A stretch of 53,746 nucleotides of DNA from Sphingosinicella sp. (GCA_013816585.1 JACDEE010000018.1:1-53746), one strand, 5' to 3'; positions 36,839 through 44,767 are shown, numbered from the stretch's first letter. Numbers and translations are program-made. The notes: generated from the letters alone by a model not told the origin.

Positions 36839-37354
36839 TTAGATTTCGTCCGGTTCCGGGATCTCTCCGGCGCGAGAATTGACCATTTTCCGGGCAAGAT
36901 CGGTGGAATGGCCAGCGCGGATCATCGCCGCGAAAGCCCTGGCGCGGACGGCTCTGTCCGGTTCGGATGTCGCGTAGGGCCCGATCCGCTTGCGCTGGGC
37001 GAAACGAAGCGCGGCATCGAACGCCCCGGCCTGCGCGCTTTCCTTGGCCTCGACCGCATCGCCCGATTCGATGCCCGCCGCGTACAGCGCCTGATCCAGC
37101 CGCCGCTCGCCAAAGCCCTTGCGCTGCAAGGAGGCGCCCTTGGCGGTGGCAAAGGCGCGGTCGTTGACATAGCCAAGCTCCGTAAAGCGTTCGACCAGAC
37201 TTTCGATCGGGACTTGCCCGCCCCCCTCCCAGCCGCGTTCGCGAACCTTGCGGGTGAGATAGGATCGAAGCTTCGCGCGAGTGGTCGCGTAGCGCCCGGC
37301 ATAGAAGAGGGCGAGCCTCTCCAGCGCTTCGGAATCGAGCGGGGGGCGGGGCAT
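36839..37354 (-). CDS. recX: RecX-family regulatory protein
   Basis: A 171-residue helical protein starting MPRPPLDSEALERLALFYAGRYATT. The RecX pattern is seen in RAKLRSYLTRKVRERGW, FTELGYVNDRAFATAKGASLQ and GFGERRLDQALYAAGI. RecX binds and inhibits RecA filaments. recA is not adjacent. The start is chosen by family N-terminus; ATG at 37399 is possible. Confidence 0.88.
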   Translation of the reverse strand: MPRPPLDSEALERLALFYAGRYATTRAKLRSYLTRKVRERGWEGGGQVPIESLVERFTELGYVNDRAFATAKGASLQRKGFGERRLDQALYAAGIESGDAVEAKESAQAGAFDAALRFAQRKRIGPYATSEPDRAVRARAFAAMIRAGHSTDLARKMVNSRAGEIPEPDEI

Positions 37355-37487
37355 TTTGTGTCGTTCAGCTTTCACGCGCCATGATTGTGCCACACTCAAG
37401 CTCGATTATGAACGGGCCTTGCTCCCTTTAGCCGAGGCTGACCCGCATATTGTGCGCGTTCCGATCGAATTTTGAGGATTCAGCCGA

Positions 37488-39272
37488 GTGCAACAAGGTG
37501 AAGGTGAAGTTCCGATGCGCGAAGCTTCGAAGAAGTCGGAGAGCAATTTGGCGCCCACGGTGACCATGGATGCGCTTCCCCGCCGCTATTCCGACTTTGC
37601 GACGCTTGGCGATGCGCTCGATTATGCCGCCGCCGGCAAGCGCGGCCTCAATTTCCACGATCCGCGCGGCGCGCTGACCCGGCCCTATCCCTTCAGCGAG
37701 TTGCGCGAGGACGCGCTGAAATCCGCTTATCGCCTGATCGCTTATGGCGTGAAGCCGGGTGACCGGATCGCGCTGATTGCCGAAACCGGCGCCGAATTCG
37801 CGGCCTTGTTCTTTGGCGTCGTCTATGCCGGCGCCTGGCCCGTCCCCTTGCCCCTGCCGACCTCGTTCGGCGGGCGCGACGCCTATATCGACCAGCTCGC
37901 CGTCCAGCTCAAAAGCTGCGACCCGAGCTTGCTCTTCTATCCCGCCGAGCTTGCCTCGATGTGCGGCGCAGCGGCGCAGGCGATTGGCTGCGAAGGGGTC
38001 GATTGGGAAAGTTTCGAACAGCGTTCCGCCGATGAGGCCCCGCTTCCCGAAACCGGCCGGGACGATATCGCCTATCTGCAATATTCCAGCGGATCGACCC
38101 GCTTCCCCCATGGCGTGGCGGTGACCCACAAGGCCCTCCTCAACAACCTCGCCGCCCATGCGCACGGGATGAACGTTGCCGACACTGACCGCTGTGTATC
38201 ATGGCTTCCCTGGTATCATGACATGGGCCTGGTCGGCTGCTTCCTGTCGGTTGTGGCGAACCAGGTTTCGACCGATTATCTGAAGACGGAGGATTTCGCC
38301 CGCCGTCCGCTCGCCTGGTTGGATCTGATCAGCCGTAACGAGGGCACGACGCTCAGTTATTCGCCGACCTTCGGCTACGACATCTGCGCGCGCCGCGTGT
38401 CGAGCCAGACGCATGTTTCCGAACGGTTCGACCTGTCGCGCTGGCGCGTCGCCGGCAATGGCGCGGACATGATCCGCCCCGACGTCATGCAGTCGTTCGT
38501 CGACGCCTTTGCCGATGCCGGCTTCAACGCCCGTTCGTTCCTGCCAAGCTACGGCCTGGCCGAAGCGACTTTGGCCGTATCGATCATGCCTCCCGGAGAG
38601 GGGATCGTGGTCGAACTGGTCGAGGAAAATCTGCTGGCAGGCGGCGGCGAGACTGAGCGCGGCCAGCCCAAGCGTTTCCGGTCGATCGTCAATTGCGGCA
38701 AGGCGGTGCGCGACATGGAGATTGCGGTCCGCGACGAGGAAGGGGAGCCCCTTCCCGACCGCGCGATCGGCAAGATTTATGCGCGCGGCCCCTCGATCAT
38801 GGCCGGATATTTTCGCGACGAGGAAGCTACCAAGGCCTGCCTCACTCCCGACGGCTGGCTGGACACCGGCGACATGGGCTATTTGTCCGAAGGCTACATC
38901 TACATCGTCGGCCGCGCCAAGGACATGATCATCATCAACGGCCGCAACCATTGGCCGCAGGATATCGAATGGGCGGTCGAACAGCTTCCCGGGTTCAAGG
39001 CGGGCGACATCGCCGCTTTCTCGATCACCACTCCGGGCGGCGAGGAAACGCCGGCTGTCCTCGTCCAGTGCCGGACCTCGGATGCTGCCGAACGCAGCCG
39101 CCTTCGCAACGAGATACGCGAGCGCGTCCGGTCGATTACCGGAATGAACTGCGTGATCGAGCTGGTCCCGCCACGCACTTTGCCCCGCACCAGCTCCGGC
39201 AAACTGAGCCGCGCCAAGGCCCGCAACCTCTATCTTTCGGGCGAGATCCAGCCCTACGACATCGCTGCCTGA
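37488..39272 (+). CDS. Fatty acyl-AMP ligase
   Basis: A 594-residue adenylating enzyme of the FAAL group. SSGSTRFPHGVAVTH is the P-loop-like phosphate motif, SWLPWYHDMGLVGCFLS and PSYGLAEATLAVS carry substrate and AMP residues, and TGDMGYLSEGYIYIVGRAKDMIIINGRN is the hinge and adenylate motif. FAALs activate fatty acids for transfer to carrier proteins of lipid or polyketide pathways. No carrier or synthase gene adjoins. Start GTG at 37488; ATG 37515, with AAGGTGAAG upstream, is equally possible. Confidence 0.88.
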   Translation: MQQGEGEVPMREASKKSESNLAPTVTMDALPRRYSDFATLGDALDYAAAGKRGLNFHDPRGALTRPYPFSELREDALKSAYRLIAYGVKPGDRIALIAETGAEFAALFFGVVYAGAWPVPLPLPTSFGGRDAYIDQLAVQLKSCDPSLLFYPAELASMCGAAAQAIGCEGVDWESFEQRSADEAPLPETGRDDIAYLQYSSGSTRFPHGVAVTHKALLNNLAAHAHGMNVADTDRCVSWLPWYHDMGLVGCFLSVVANQVSTDYLKTEDFARRPLAWLDLISRNEGTTLSYSPTFGYDICARRVSSQTHVSERFDLSRWRVAGNGADMIRPDVMQSFVDAFADAGFNARSFLPSYGLAEATLAVSIMPPGEGIVVELVEENLLAGGGETERGQPKRFRSIVNCGKAVRDMEIAVRDEEGEPLPDRAIGKIYARGPSIMAGYFRDEEATKACLTPDGWLDTGDMGYLSEGYIYIVGRAKDMIIINGRNHWPQDIEWAVEQLPGFKAGDIAAFSITTPGGEETPAVLVQCRTSDAAERSRLRNEIRERVRSITGMNCVIELVPPRTLPRTSSGKLSRAKARNLYLSGEIQPYDIAA

Positions 39273-39347
39273 CGGGTGGTTTCGCAGGCGACTTCACGCT
39301 TGCGCTTCCCCTCGCCCGCAGCTAATGACCGGCGCTCTCCGGCTCTT

Positions 39348-39423
39348 AGGAGTGTAGCTCAGCTGGTAGAGCATCGGTCTCCAAAACCGAGGGCCGTGGG
39401 TTCGAGTCCCTCCACTCCTGCCA
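39348..39423 (+). tRNA. tRNA-Trp (anticodon CCA)
   Basis: A 76-nt tRNA with acceptor stem AGGAGTG/CACTCCT, D arm GCTCAGCTGGTAGAGC, anticodon stem TCGGT/ACCGA with loop CTCCAAA (anticodon CCA), T arm GTGGGTTCGAGTCCCTC and an encoded CCA. It precedes secE and nusG, the usual order in alphaproteobacteria. Confidence 0.98.
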
Positions 39424-39537
39424 ATCCATCTTTACCGTTGGGTCTGGGAATGAGGGCCGGGGAATTATATGGAGGCCAGGGGCGCCGGTCTTGGGCGCAT
39501 TTGGCCTCTTTCATGTTGTTTGAAGGATATTGAAGCG

Positions 39538-39735
39538 GTGGCAAAAGTCAGTCCCGGCGAATTCTTCCGGCAGGTCCGCGCGGAAACCGCCAAGGTCGTA
39601 TGGCCGACGCGGAAGGAAACCGTGACCACCGGGATCATGGTCGTGATCATGACGACTTTGCTGGGCGTCTTCTTCTTCGGTGTCGATTCGGCATTCAGCG
39701 CCATCGTCAAGGCGCTGCTGGGCCTGCTGAGCTAA
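39538..39735 (+). CDS. secE: Preprotein translocase subunit SecE
   Basis: A 65-residue membrane protein of the SecYEG channel. VAKVSPGEFFRQVRAETAKVVW and a single membrane helix after PTRKETVTTGIMVVIMT are the short-type SecE features. The initiation codon is GTG at 39538. It runs directly into nusG. Confidence 0.96.
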   Translation: MAKVSPGEFFRQVRAETAKVVWPTRKETVTTGIMVVIMTTLLGVFFFGVDSAFSAIVKALLGLLS

Positions 39736-39743
39736 GGATCAAA

Positions 39744-40283
39744 ATGTCTCGCTGGTACATCATTCACGCTTATTCGGGTTTCGAGAACAAGGTTCGCGAT
39801 TCCATCATGGCGGAAGCGACCCGCATGGGGCTCGACCAACTGGTCGAGGCCGTTGAGGTCCCCACCGAAAAGGTGACCGAGGTCCGCCGCGGCAAGAAGG
39901 TGACTTCGGACAAGAAATTCTTCCCCGGCTATGTGCTGGCGAAGCTGGCGATGAACGACGACGTCTATCACCTGGTCAAGAACACGCCCAAGGTAACCGG
40001 ATTTCTCGGATCCATGGGCAAGCCGCAGCCGATCACCGAGGCCGAAGCCGCGCGCATCCTTAACACCAAGGATGAAGCCGCCGCCGCCGCGCCCAAGACC
40101 AAGGTCAGCGTCGATTACGAGATCGGCGACAATGTAAAGGTGCTGGAAGGCCCGTTCGCCTCGTTCAACGGGCTGGTCGAAGAACTGGATTTCGACCGCG
40201 GCCGCGTCAAGGTATCGGTCTCCATCTTCGGCCGCGCCACGCCGGTCGAGCTGGAATTCGAACAGGTCGAACTTTCCAAATAA
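39744..40283 (+). CDS. nusG: Transcription termination/antitermination factor NusG
   Basis: A 179-residue transcription factor: NGN domain from WYIIHAYSGFENKVRD to GYVLAKLAMNDDVYH and a C-terminal KOW domain (IGDNVKVLEGPFASFNGLV). It couples RNA polymerase to ribosome or Rho. A terminator follows directly, so rplK is not co-transcribed here. Confidence 0.98.
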   Translation: MSRWYIIHAYSGFENKVRDSIMAEATRMGLDQLVEAVEVPTEKVTEVRRGKKVTSDKKFFPGYVLAKLAMNDDVYHLVKNTPKVTGFLGSMGKPQPITEAEAARILNTKDEAAAAAPKTKVSVDYEIGDNVKVLEGPFASFNGLVEELDFDRGRVKVSVSIFGRATPVELEFEQVELSK

Positions 40284-40311
40284 GTTTCTGCTCCCAGGCA
40301 GGACCAAATGG

Positions 40312-40336
40312 GGCCGGCGGAAACGCCGGCCTTTTT
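40312..40336 (+). terminator. Terminator after nusG
   Basis: GGCCGGCG (40312-40319), loop GAAA, CGCCGGCC (40324-40331), then TTTTT. Clean intrinsic terminator 28 bases past the nusG stop. Confidence 0.93.
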
Positions 40337-40463
40337 GTTTGGAAAGTAGCTGCGGGAGGCCTGCGCGTCGGCCTTAACAGGGACAGCCCAATGCTCTGGA
40401 CTTCCCCAGGGCCCGAAATGAAAAGGGCGGCACAATCGCTGGCCACCCTTCTCGTTTGGTGAA

Positions 40464-41087
40464 TTAGGCGCCGCGATCACGGTCAGTACGTTCGAACGAA
40501 CTTTCAGTCTGGCTTTCGTTCGAAGCGCCCGCATCTCGTCCAAAGCCCATGGCAGAACGATCGCCTGCTGCGGAATGCTCATCGACTTCGACTTCGGTGC
40601 GGCGGGCGCTACCCACAGTCTCCGGCGTCTCCTGGACATAGGAACGAACGCGGGCGCCGCCACGATTGACTTCGCGCTTGCCGGCGAAAAGCTGTTCTTC
40701 CGCAACATTTTCGCCCCGGCCCAAGGTTGATCCACCCGCCTCCATACCGGTAGTGCTACCTGCAGCATAAGGCTGCCAACCTTCGTTCCGCCAGGCGTCC
40801 TGACGCTCATCCAGATCCACGCTTCCGGTATCCTCCAGCAGAGCGATGATCTTGTCGGCATCTTCATCGCCGTCGACTTCCGCGCAAAGCATGAAGCCGC
40901 CGCGATTCAGGCCTTCGCCGAAAGCATGGCGGTCTTCGTTGGGCATATTGCTGAAATGGGATGAATCGCCTGACGATTTATCGACGATCTTTGCCCGGCC
41001 TTCCACGTCGACGCCCGCATTCAAGCGTTCGCAGGCTGCCTCGGCTTCGGCCCTGGTATCGTAAAGGGCGGTCACGGTTCGGGACAT
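40464..41087 (-). CDS. General-stress-type protein with partial YsnF/AvaK (DUF2382) segment
   Basis: A 207-residue protein. The N-terminal part (TVTALYDTRAEAEAACERLNAG, then HAFGEGLNRGGFMLCAEVD) resembles general-stress protein 17M, and residues ~130-160 (VAEEQLFAGKREVNRGGARVRSYVQETP) are the beginning of the YsnF/AvaK domain. After ETP the domain decays into a Ser/Glu/Asp-rich tail, so it is a shortened form. The start at 41087 has GGAGAG upstream. A GGAAC-N16-GGTT site (41151 to 41127 on the minus strand) suggests EcfG control, matching a stress role. Confidence 0.78.
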   Translation of the reverse strand: MSRTVTALYDTRAEAEAACERLNAGVDVEGRAKIVDKSSGDSSHFSNMPNEDRHAFGEGLNRGGFMLCAEVDGDEDADKIIALLEDTGSVDLDERQDAWRNEGWQPYAAGSTTGMEAGGSTLGRGENVAEEQLFAGKREVNRGGARVRSYVQETPETVGSARRTEVEVDEHSAAGDRSAMGFGRDAGASNESQTESSFERTDRDRGA

Positions 41088-41126
41088 TCTTCTCTCCTGT
41101 TTCTGTGCGCCCCCGCTGGACCGGCC

Positions 41127-41151
41127 AACCGGCGGCGTCTTAAGTCGTTCC
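41127..41151 (-). promoter_or_regulatory. EcfG-type (general stress) promoter of the 40464-41087 gene
   Basis: On the minus strand: GGAAC (41151-41147), 16 bases, then GGTT (41130-41127), about 40 bases before the start codon. The consensus known for alphaproteobacterial EcfG sigma factors is GGAAC-N16/17-(C)GTT. Confidence 0.6.
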
Positions 41152-41189
41152 GGAACAATGGCATAGTTGCGCCCAACCGGTGTGGAATT

Positions 41190-41214
41190 GGAACAGGATA
41201 CAGTCTTCGCCGTT
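41190..41214 (+). promoter_or_regulatory. EcfG-type promoter of the 41260-41556 gene
   Basis: GGAAC (41190-41194), 16 bases, CGTT (41211-41214), an exact fit to the EcfG consensus, about 45 bases before the start codon and divergent from a second such site. Confidence 0.75.
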
Positions 41215-41259
41215 TGCAACGGGTCCGCCGCCTATGCGGGCTCAAACAGGAGGAATTTT

Positions 41260-41556
41260 ATGACCACGAAATCCATGACGGCGATCGCGCTAGCATCGCT
41301 CGCGCTTGCCGCGGCCCCTGCGGCTGCCCAGGAAGCCAATAATAGCGCAGACGCCGCCTACACGACGACCACGACCGAAGATGCGAACGGGACTACCGAC
41401 GCAACCTATACAACGACCACCACTGAAGACGATGATAACGACTTCCCCTGGGGTCTCCTCGGCCTGCTTGGCCTCGCCGGCCTGCTCGGCCGCAAGCGGA
41501 ACGACGCCGACATTCATGTCGACAATCGCCGCGATACTACCGGTACGCGCCCGTAA
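41260..41556 (+). CDS. Exported WGxxG-type small protein
   Basis: A 98-residue exported protein: signal peptide MTTKSMTAIALASLALAAAPAAAQ, a middle of two nearly equal repeats (YTTTTTEDANGTTDA and YTTTTTEDDDN), then the membrane-like WGLLGLLGLAGLLGRKR sorting-type tail of the WGxxG family, and a charged end. Function unknown. It is divergent from a general-stress protein gene; both carry EcfG promoters, and a large stem-loop follows it. Confidence 0.82.
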   Translation: MTTKSMTAIALASLALAAAPAAAQEANNSADAAYTTTTTEDANGTTDATYTTTTTEDDDNDFPWGLLGLLGLAGLLGRKRNDADIHVDNRRDTTGTRP

Positions 41557-41564
41557 AGTTTGCG

Positions 41565-41599
41565 AATGCTCCGCCGCAGCCAGGCGGCGGCGGAGCATT
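41565..41599. terminator. Shared stem-loop terminator, 13-bp stem
   Basis: AATGCTCCGCCGC (41565-41577) and GCGGCGGAGCATT (41587-41599) pair perfectly around a 9-base loop. It sits between the convergent WGxxG and AHSA1 genes and would work both ways, though a U tract is weak. Confidence 0.6.
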
Positions 41600-41611
41600 A
41601 ATCACCACCTA

Positions 41612-42073
41612 TCAGCCATTCGCTTCGAGGTATTTTTCAAGATTGTTGAGCGTCTTGCCGGTGCCATCCGCGACGCCCATCGCCACGAACTGCGCCAGAT
41701 GATCGGCCGAGCTGCAGGCGATTTCCACCCTCATCCTTGTTCCCGCGGACTCCTCGTCGAGCAAGACCGTGCCCGTCGCGCCGTTGGCATCGAATACGAG
41801 CCGCGCGGGAGGCGAAATTTCCAGGTAGGTCCCCGTAAACGGCTTGTCCGGATGATGCCGACTGACGAACCGGAACGCACCGCCCGGCCGCAGGTCCATT
41901 TCGCAAATGGCCAGCCTGTCGCCCATCGCGTCCCACCAGTTTGCGAGCTGATCGGGCTGGGTCCAGGCGTCGAAGACGCGCTCGGGCGAAGCATCCAGGT
42001 CGCGCGCGAAGCGGATCGTATGCGTGACTTCATCGATGGTGAAGGCCACCGAATTCGTGTCTGTTGGAAGCAT
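41612..42073 (-). CDS. SRPBCC / AHSA1-type protein
   Basis: A 153-residue member of the START-like AHSA1 family: DLDASPERVFDAWTQPDQLANWW, then EMDLRPGGAFRF, GTYLEISPPARLVF and AQFVAMGVADGTGKTLNNLEKYL. It probably binds a small lipophilic molecule. It follows an ArsR-type regulator gene, the common ArsR-SRPBCC pairing in alphaproteobacteria; a one-base gap separates the genes. Confidence 0.9.
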   Translation of the reverse strand: MLPTDTNSVAFTIDEVTHTIRFARDLDASPERVFDAWTQPDQLANWWDAMGDRLAICEMDLRPGGAFRFVSRHHPDKPFTGTYLEISPPARLVFDANGATGTVLLDEESAGTRMRVEIACSSADHLAQFVAMGVADGTGKTLNNLEKYLEANG

Positions 42074-42074
42074 T

Positions 42075-42404
42075 TCAACTCTTCTCCGTTTTTTCGGCGG
42101 CGAGATGCCGCTCGAGATTGTCGAATCGTCGTTCCCACAAGATTCGGAACGGCTCGGCCCAGTCTGCGACGATTTTGATCGCTTCAGGCCGAAGCCGGCG
42201 TGGCCGGCGCTGCGCATCGCGCCCCTGGTCGATCAGGCCCGCATGCTCCAGGACCCTCAGATGCTTGGACACGGCGGGCTGTGACAGCCGGAATGGCGCC
42301 GCCAGTTCGCCTACCGTCGCTTCACCCTGCGCAAGCCGGGCAAGAATGGCCCGCCGCGTCGGGTCACTGAGAGCGCCAAACGCCCGATCGAGGTTTATCT
42401 CCAT
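42075..42404 (-). CDS. ArsR-family transcription regulator
   Basis: A 109-residue winged-helix protein: LDRAFGALSDPTRRAILARLAQGEATVGELA, then RLSQPAVSKHLRVLEHAGLI and DNLERHLAAEKTEKS. The metal-binding Cys motif is absent; such SdpR/AHSA1-associated regulators do not sense metals. Operon with the AHSA1 gene, with a long palindrome (42410-42431) 5 bases upstream of the start. Confidence 0.92.
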   Translation of the reverse strand: MEINLDRAFGALSDPTRRAILARLAQGEATVGELAAPFRLSQPAVSKHLRVLEHAGLIDQGRDAQRRPRRLRPEAIKIVADWAEPFRILWERRFDNLERHLAAEKTEKS

Positions 42405-42409
42405 ACAGC

Positions 42410-42431
42410 TATATAGCCATATGGATATATA
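42410..42431. promoter_or_regulatory. ArsR operator: AT-rich 22-bp palindrome
   Basis: Centre CCATATGG with outer arms TATATA on both sides; only one base pair is unsymmetrical. It lies 5 bases before the ArsR start codon, the position of an autoregulatory site. Confidence 0.6.
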
Positions 42432-42450
42432 TCAGTAAACCCCTATCTTA

Positions 42451-42468
42451 TACCGTATAAATACGGTA
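42451..42468. promoter_or_regulatory. Palindrome TACCGTATAAATACGGTA before the receiver gene
   Basis: Arms TACCGTAT and ATACGGTA around AA, 23 bases before the response-regulator start at 42492. A second almost equal copy is at 50528-50543; both lie at a promoter position. Confidence 0.55.
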
Positions 42469-42491
42469 AGGGGAGAATTGGAGACCGCGTC

Positions 42492-43136
42492 ATGCGTCTC
42501 CACTTGCGTGGAGCGCGACCCATCGGACAGAAATATTGGTTTGCCCGCGAAAGGGCCTCGATCGAGATGGCGGACCGTGCCGAGAGCCTCGCGACGCGCA
42601 GAATCCATCTTGACCTGGCGGCGCTCCTCCGGATGAAGGCCGAAAATTTCCACCACGTTGGTAAGCGCCTGTTGCGGCCTTTGGGTAAGGTCGTGCCCCT
42701 CATCCTTCGGCGGCCCGCAAAAGCGCCAAAGCCGCTGGTGATGATTTGCGACGATGAAGAATTGGTTGTGGACCTGTTGGAGCATCATCTTTGCAACGCC
42801 GGTTATGAGGTAGTGCGGGCCGCCGATGGCGCGATCGCGCTGGCGCTGCTGGAGCACCGGATCCCCGCCGTTATCATCTTGGCCGTTATGATCCCGGTTA
42901 TCAGCGGCACCGAAGTCCTGAAGCGCATCCGGGAGACGCCGGACTTGCGCAAGATTCCGGTCATGATGCTGACCCACCGCGATTCCGAGCAGGATGTGAT
43001 CGACGCTTTGCGCGACGGCGCATCCGACTATCTTACCAAGCCCTTCATGATCGGCGAAGTCCTCGAACGGGTGAGCAAGTTGATCACTCCGTATGAGCAT
43101 CCTCTCGAAAGTCTGCTGGAGGAACTGGCGGCTTAA
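42492..43136 (+). CDS. Response-regulator receiver protein lacking the phospho-acceptor Asp
   Basis: A 214-residue protein: an N-terminal region of about 80 residues without clear relatives, then a receiver domain (82-200). The acidic pair is present (ICDDEELVVDLL, Asp87/88), as are Thr161 (MMLTHRDSEQD) and Lys183 (YLTKPFMIGE), but the phosphorylation site reads IILAVMIPVISG, with Ala131 in place of Asp. It therefore resembles an unphosphorylatable, pseudo-receiver output. No output domain follows. ATG 42492 or a later Met (42567) may start it. Confidence 0.8.
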   Translation: MRLHLRGARPIGQKYWFARERASIEMADRAESLATRRIHLDLAALLRMKAENFHHVGKRLLRPLGKVVPLILRRPAKAPKPLVMICDDEELVVDLLEHHLCNAGYEVVRAADGAIALALLEHRIPAVIILAVMIPVISGTEVLKRIRETPDLRKIPVMMLTHRDSEQDVIDALRDGASDYLTKPFMIGEVLERVSKLITPYEHPLESLLEELAA

Positions 43137-43152
43137 TCCGGCTCGCAAAGGT

Positions 43153-43469
43153 TCAACCGGCGGTCTGTCGCACAGCATCAGTGACGTCCGCGTCGGAAAA
43201 GGGCTTGCGGACGACGGGACAGCCCGGGAATCGATCCGAGATCTGTTGGGGGTTGCCCGTAATAAAAACCACGGGGATCAGCGACTTTTTACGTATCGCC
43301 TCCACGGCATCGATTCCGTTGCCTGGCTTCAACATAACGTCGGAAGTTATTAAGTCAGGGCATCCGGAACGGAAACTGCAAAGTCGAATGAGGTGTACCC
43401 ATTGTCACGAAGTATGTCTTCGATCGCCATCGCGACCAGAGCCTCGTCTTCGATTATCAGGGCATGCAT
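43153..43469 (-). pseudogene. Receiver-only response regulator, broken
   Basis: A start (MHALIIEDEALVAMAIEDIL) with the receiver acidic pair reads for 39 residues and stops (TAA) at about 43350. The rest of the receiver continues in another frame: DLITSDVMLKPGNG with the phosphosite Asp, then IPVVFITGNPQQ and VVRKPFSDADV, ending at 43153. About 10 codons between the two parts are missing, so this is a deletion with frame change, not a sequencing slip. Its leader carries a structured element (43476-43539). Confidence 0.75.
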
Positions 43470-43475
43470 AATTAT

Positions 43476-43539
43476 CTCCCGACGAGCGGGAGCGCGCGTG
43501 TCTCTCAGCCGCCGAAGCTCAGGGACTCTTCCAGCGATT
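43476..43539 (-). promoter_or_regulatory. Structured leader element, copy D
   Basis: Minus strand: hairpin CGCTG (43536-43532)/CGGCG (43514-43510), then CTGAGAGA (43508-43501), 8 bases, CTCCC (43492-43488) in CTCCCGC, which pairs exactly with SD GGGAG (43480-43476). The start codon ATG is at 43469. Same layout as the copies at 44683, 45744, 52414 and 52715. Confidence 0.75.
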
Positions 43540-43808
43540 ATAACATAACCAACTGATCCAGGTTTCGTTTCTCCGTGTCGGCGAATGTCACAGGGGAGTT
43601 CGTACGGGCATGCCTAGATGAACCAAGCCGACCCCAGTAGTGGCTGCGAGCCGTTGGTCAGCTCTCCACGTTTTATGCGGTGGCGAAGGTTCATCTTCCG
43701 ATGTTCCGTCACGCTGACTGCGGCCACTTGATCTGGCTCAAAATCTGTCCCGGGCTGTAACTTCCGGAACCCGGATAGGCGCGGCCGATCAGGGCTCACC
43801 CATGTCTC
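43540..43808. other. Gap with no recognised gene
   Basis: No coding region I can support. TATAAT on the minus strand (43542-43537) partly overlaps element D. A short reading at 43614-43799 has no recognisable content. Confidence 0.5.
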
Positions 43809-44027
43809 TCAGGCCTGGCTTGCGGCCTTCAGGGCAGCGCGTTCGCTCGCCTTGTCGGCAATCAGTTTGTTGCGAACCTTTTCGGCACGTGCGCTTCGGT
43901 CGGCCATTTCGCTCCAGGTTACTTCCGACCGGAGCCAGCGATCGCGGACATTGGCGAGCGTGGCTGCACTGGCGCCGGCGCGAGCCTCTGCTGCGCGTTC
44001 CCGATAGAATTCATGTTGTGCAGTCAT
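43809..44027 (-). CDS. Small conserved protein of sphingomonads
   Basis: A 72-residue, strongly charged helical protein beginning MTAQHEFYRERAAEARAGA and ending KASERAALKAASQA. I recognise the pattern Y-R-E-R-A-A-E-A from small proteins of sphingomonads of unknown function. The start at 44027 follows GGAGATGATG. It is placed just after the cspA terminator. Confidence 0.65.
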   Translation of the reverse strand: MTAQHEFYRERAAEARAGASAATLANVRDRWLRSEVTWSEMADRSARAEKVRNKLIADKASERAALKAASQA

Positions 44028-44043
44028 CATCATCTCCAATCCG

Positions 44044-44075
44044 AAAAAAGGGGCGAGTGCTTGCGACACCCGCCC
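44044..44075 (-). terminator. Terminator of the cold-shock gene
   Basis: On the minus strand GGGCGGGTG (44075-44067) pairs with CACTCGCCC (44059-44051) with one G-U, then C and TTTTTT (44049-44044). It ends the transcript from 44107-44313. Confidence 0.8.
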
Positions 44076-44106
44076 TTCTTCCTCCGCTTGATGCAGAGGT
44101 CGCTGC

Positions 44107-44313
44107 TTACGCTGCCTTCAGATTGACCGCGCTGGTCTTGCCGCGATTGTCATTCTCAAGCTCGTAGGAAATGCGCTGTTCCTTCTCGAGGCCCGACATG
44201 CCGGCCGCTTCGACGGCGCTGATGTGAACGAAGGCATCGCTGCCGCCGTCCTCGTTGGTGATGAAGCCATAGCCCTTGGACATGTCGAAAAATTTCACGT
44301 TGCCGATCGGCAT
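44107..44313 (-). CDS. Cold-shock protein, CspA type
   Basis: A 68-residue single cold-shock domain: MPIGNVKFFDMSKGYGFITNE, with the RNP1 KGYGFI and RNP2 DAFVHIS, ending LENDNRGKTSAVNLKAA. It binds single-stranded RNA and DNA. Start at 44313 has the typical long leader (about 140 bases); a strong terminator follows. Confidence 0.95.
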   Translation of the reverse strand: MPIGNVKFFDMSKGYGFITNEDGGSDAFVHISAVEAAGMSGLEKEQRISYELENDNRGKTSAVNLKAA

Positions 44314-44682
44314 AATCAATTCCTTCCTGGTGCGGGACCAAAAGCAGTCCCTGGCGCTATGAGAAGCGAGAGAAGGAATGGGAGCCGCAAAGCGCCGAAG
44401 ACCGTCAATATGCGACTTTAGCAATGCCTATATGGTCCTTCCGGCGAGAATTACGAGGGTGCGCGAGCTTCGGTGCGGGCTTGCCTGGACGAATGTCGCA
44501 TGTATCCCCGGCGTAGAGTGTCGTTCTGGACATGAGCCTTTGCGGCCTAGGGAAACCAGGCGAATTCAGAAGATCCGTTAAGCCGCAGTCGTTTCGAGTT
44601 GCCCGTCCAAACGTTTCGTACCGACGCGAAAAAGCGCGGCGATGTGATTAGGCGAATTGCCCCGCACGTGGTAAGTTCTTGA

Positions 44683-44756
44683 AATCACCGGCGCCCACTG
44701 AGCATTCCGGTGGCTGAGAGAAGTTATTTCCTCCCGCTTGATGGACATGGAGGAAT
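44683..44756 (+). promoter_or_regulatory. Structured leader element, copy A (orphan)
   Basis: AAT then hairpin CACCGG (44686-44691)/CCGGTG (44707-44712), CTGAGAGA (44714-44721), 9 bases, CTCCCGC (44731-44737); TTCCTCC (44728-44734) pairs exactly with GGAGGAA (44749-44755). No gene follows in the expected place; the ATG at 44755 is too near the SD and opens only 12 codons. Confidence 0.8.
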
Positions 44757-44767
44757 GTCTGACCTTA

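Noticed and set aside
43614..43799. 61-codon open frame on the minus strand
   Set aside because: No recognisable content, no SD, and GTG start only.
43801..43808. Another CTGAGAGA on the minus strand next to the small gene at 43809
   Set aside because: No CTCCCGC, no SD and no hairpin follow; it arises from the end of the coding sequence.
44711..44721. GGCTGAGAGA resembling part of the TPP (THI-box) riboswitch
   Set aside because: None of the other conserved TPP segments follows, and the genes concerned are unrelated to thiamine.
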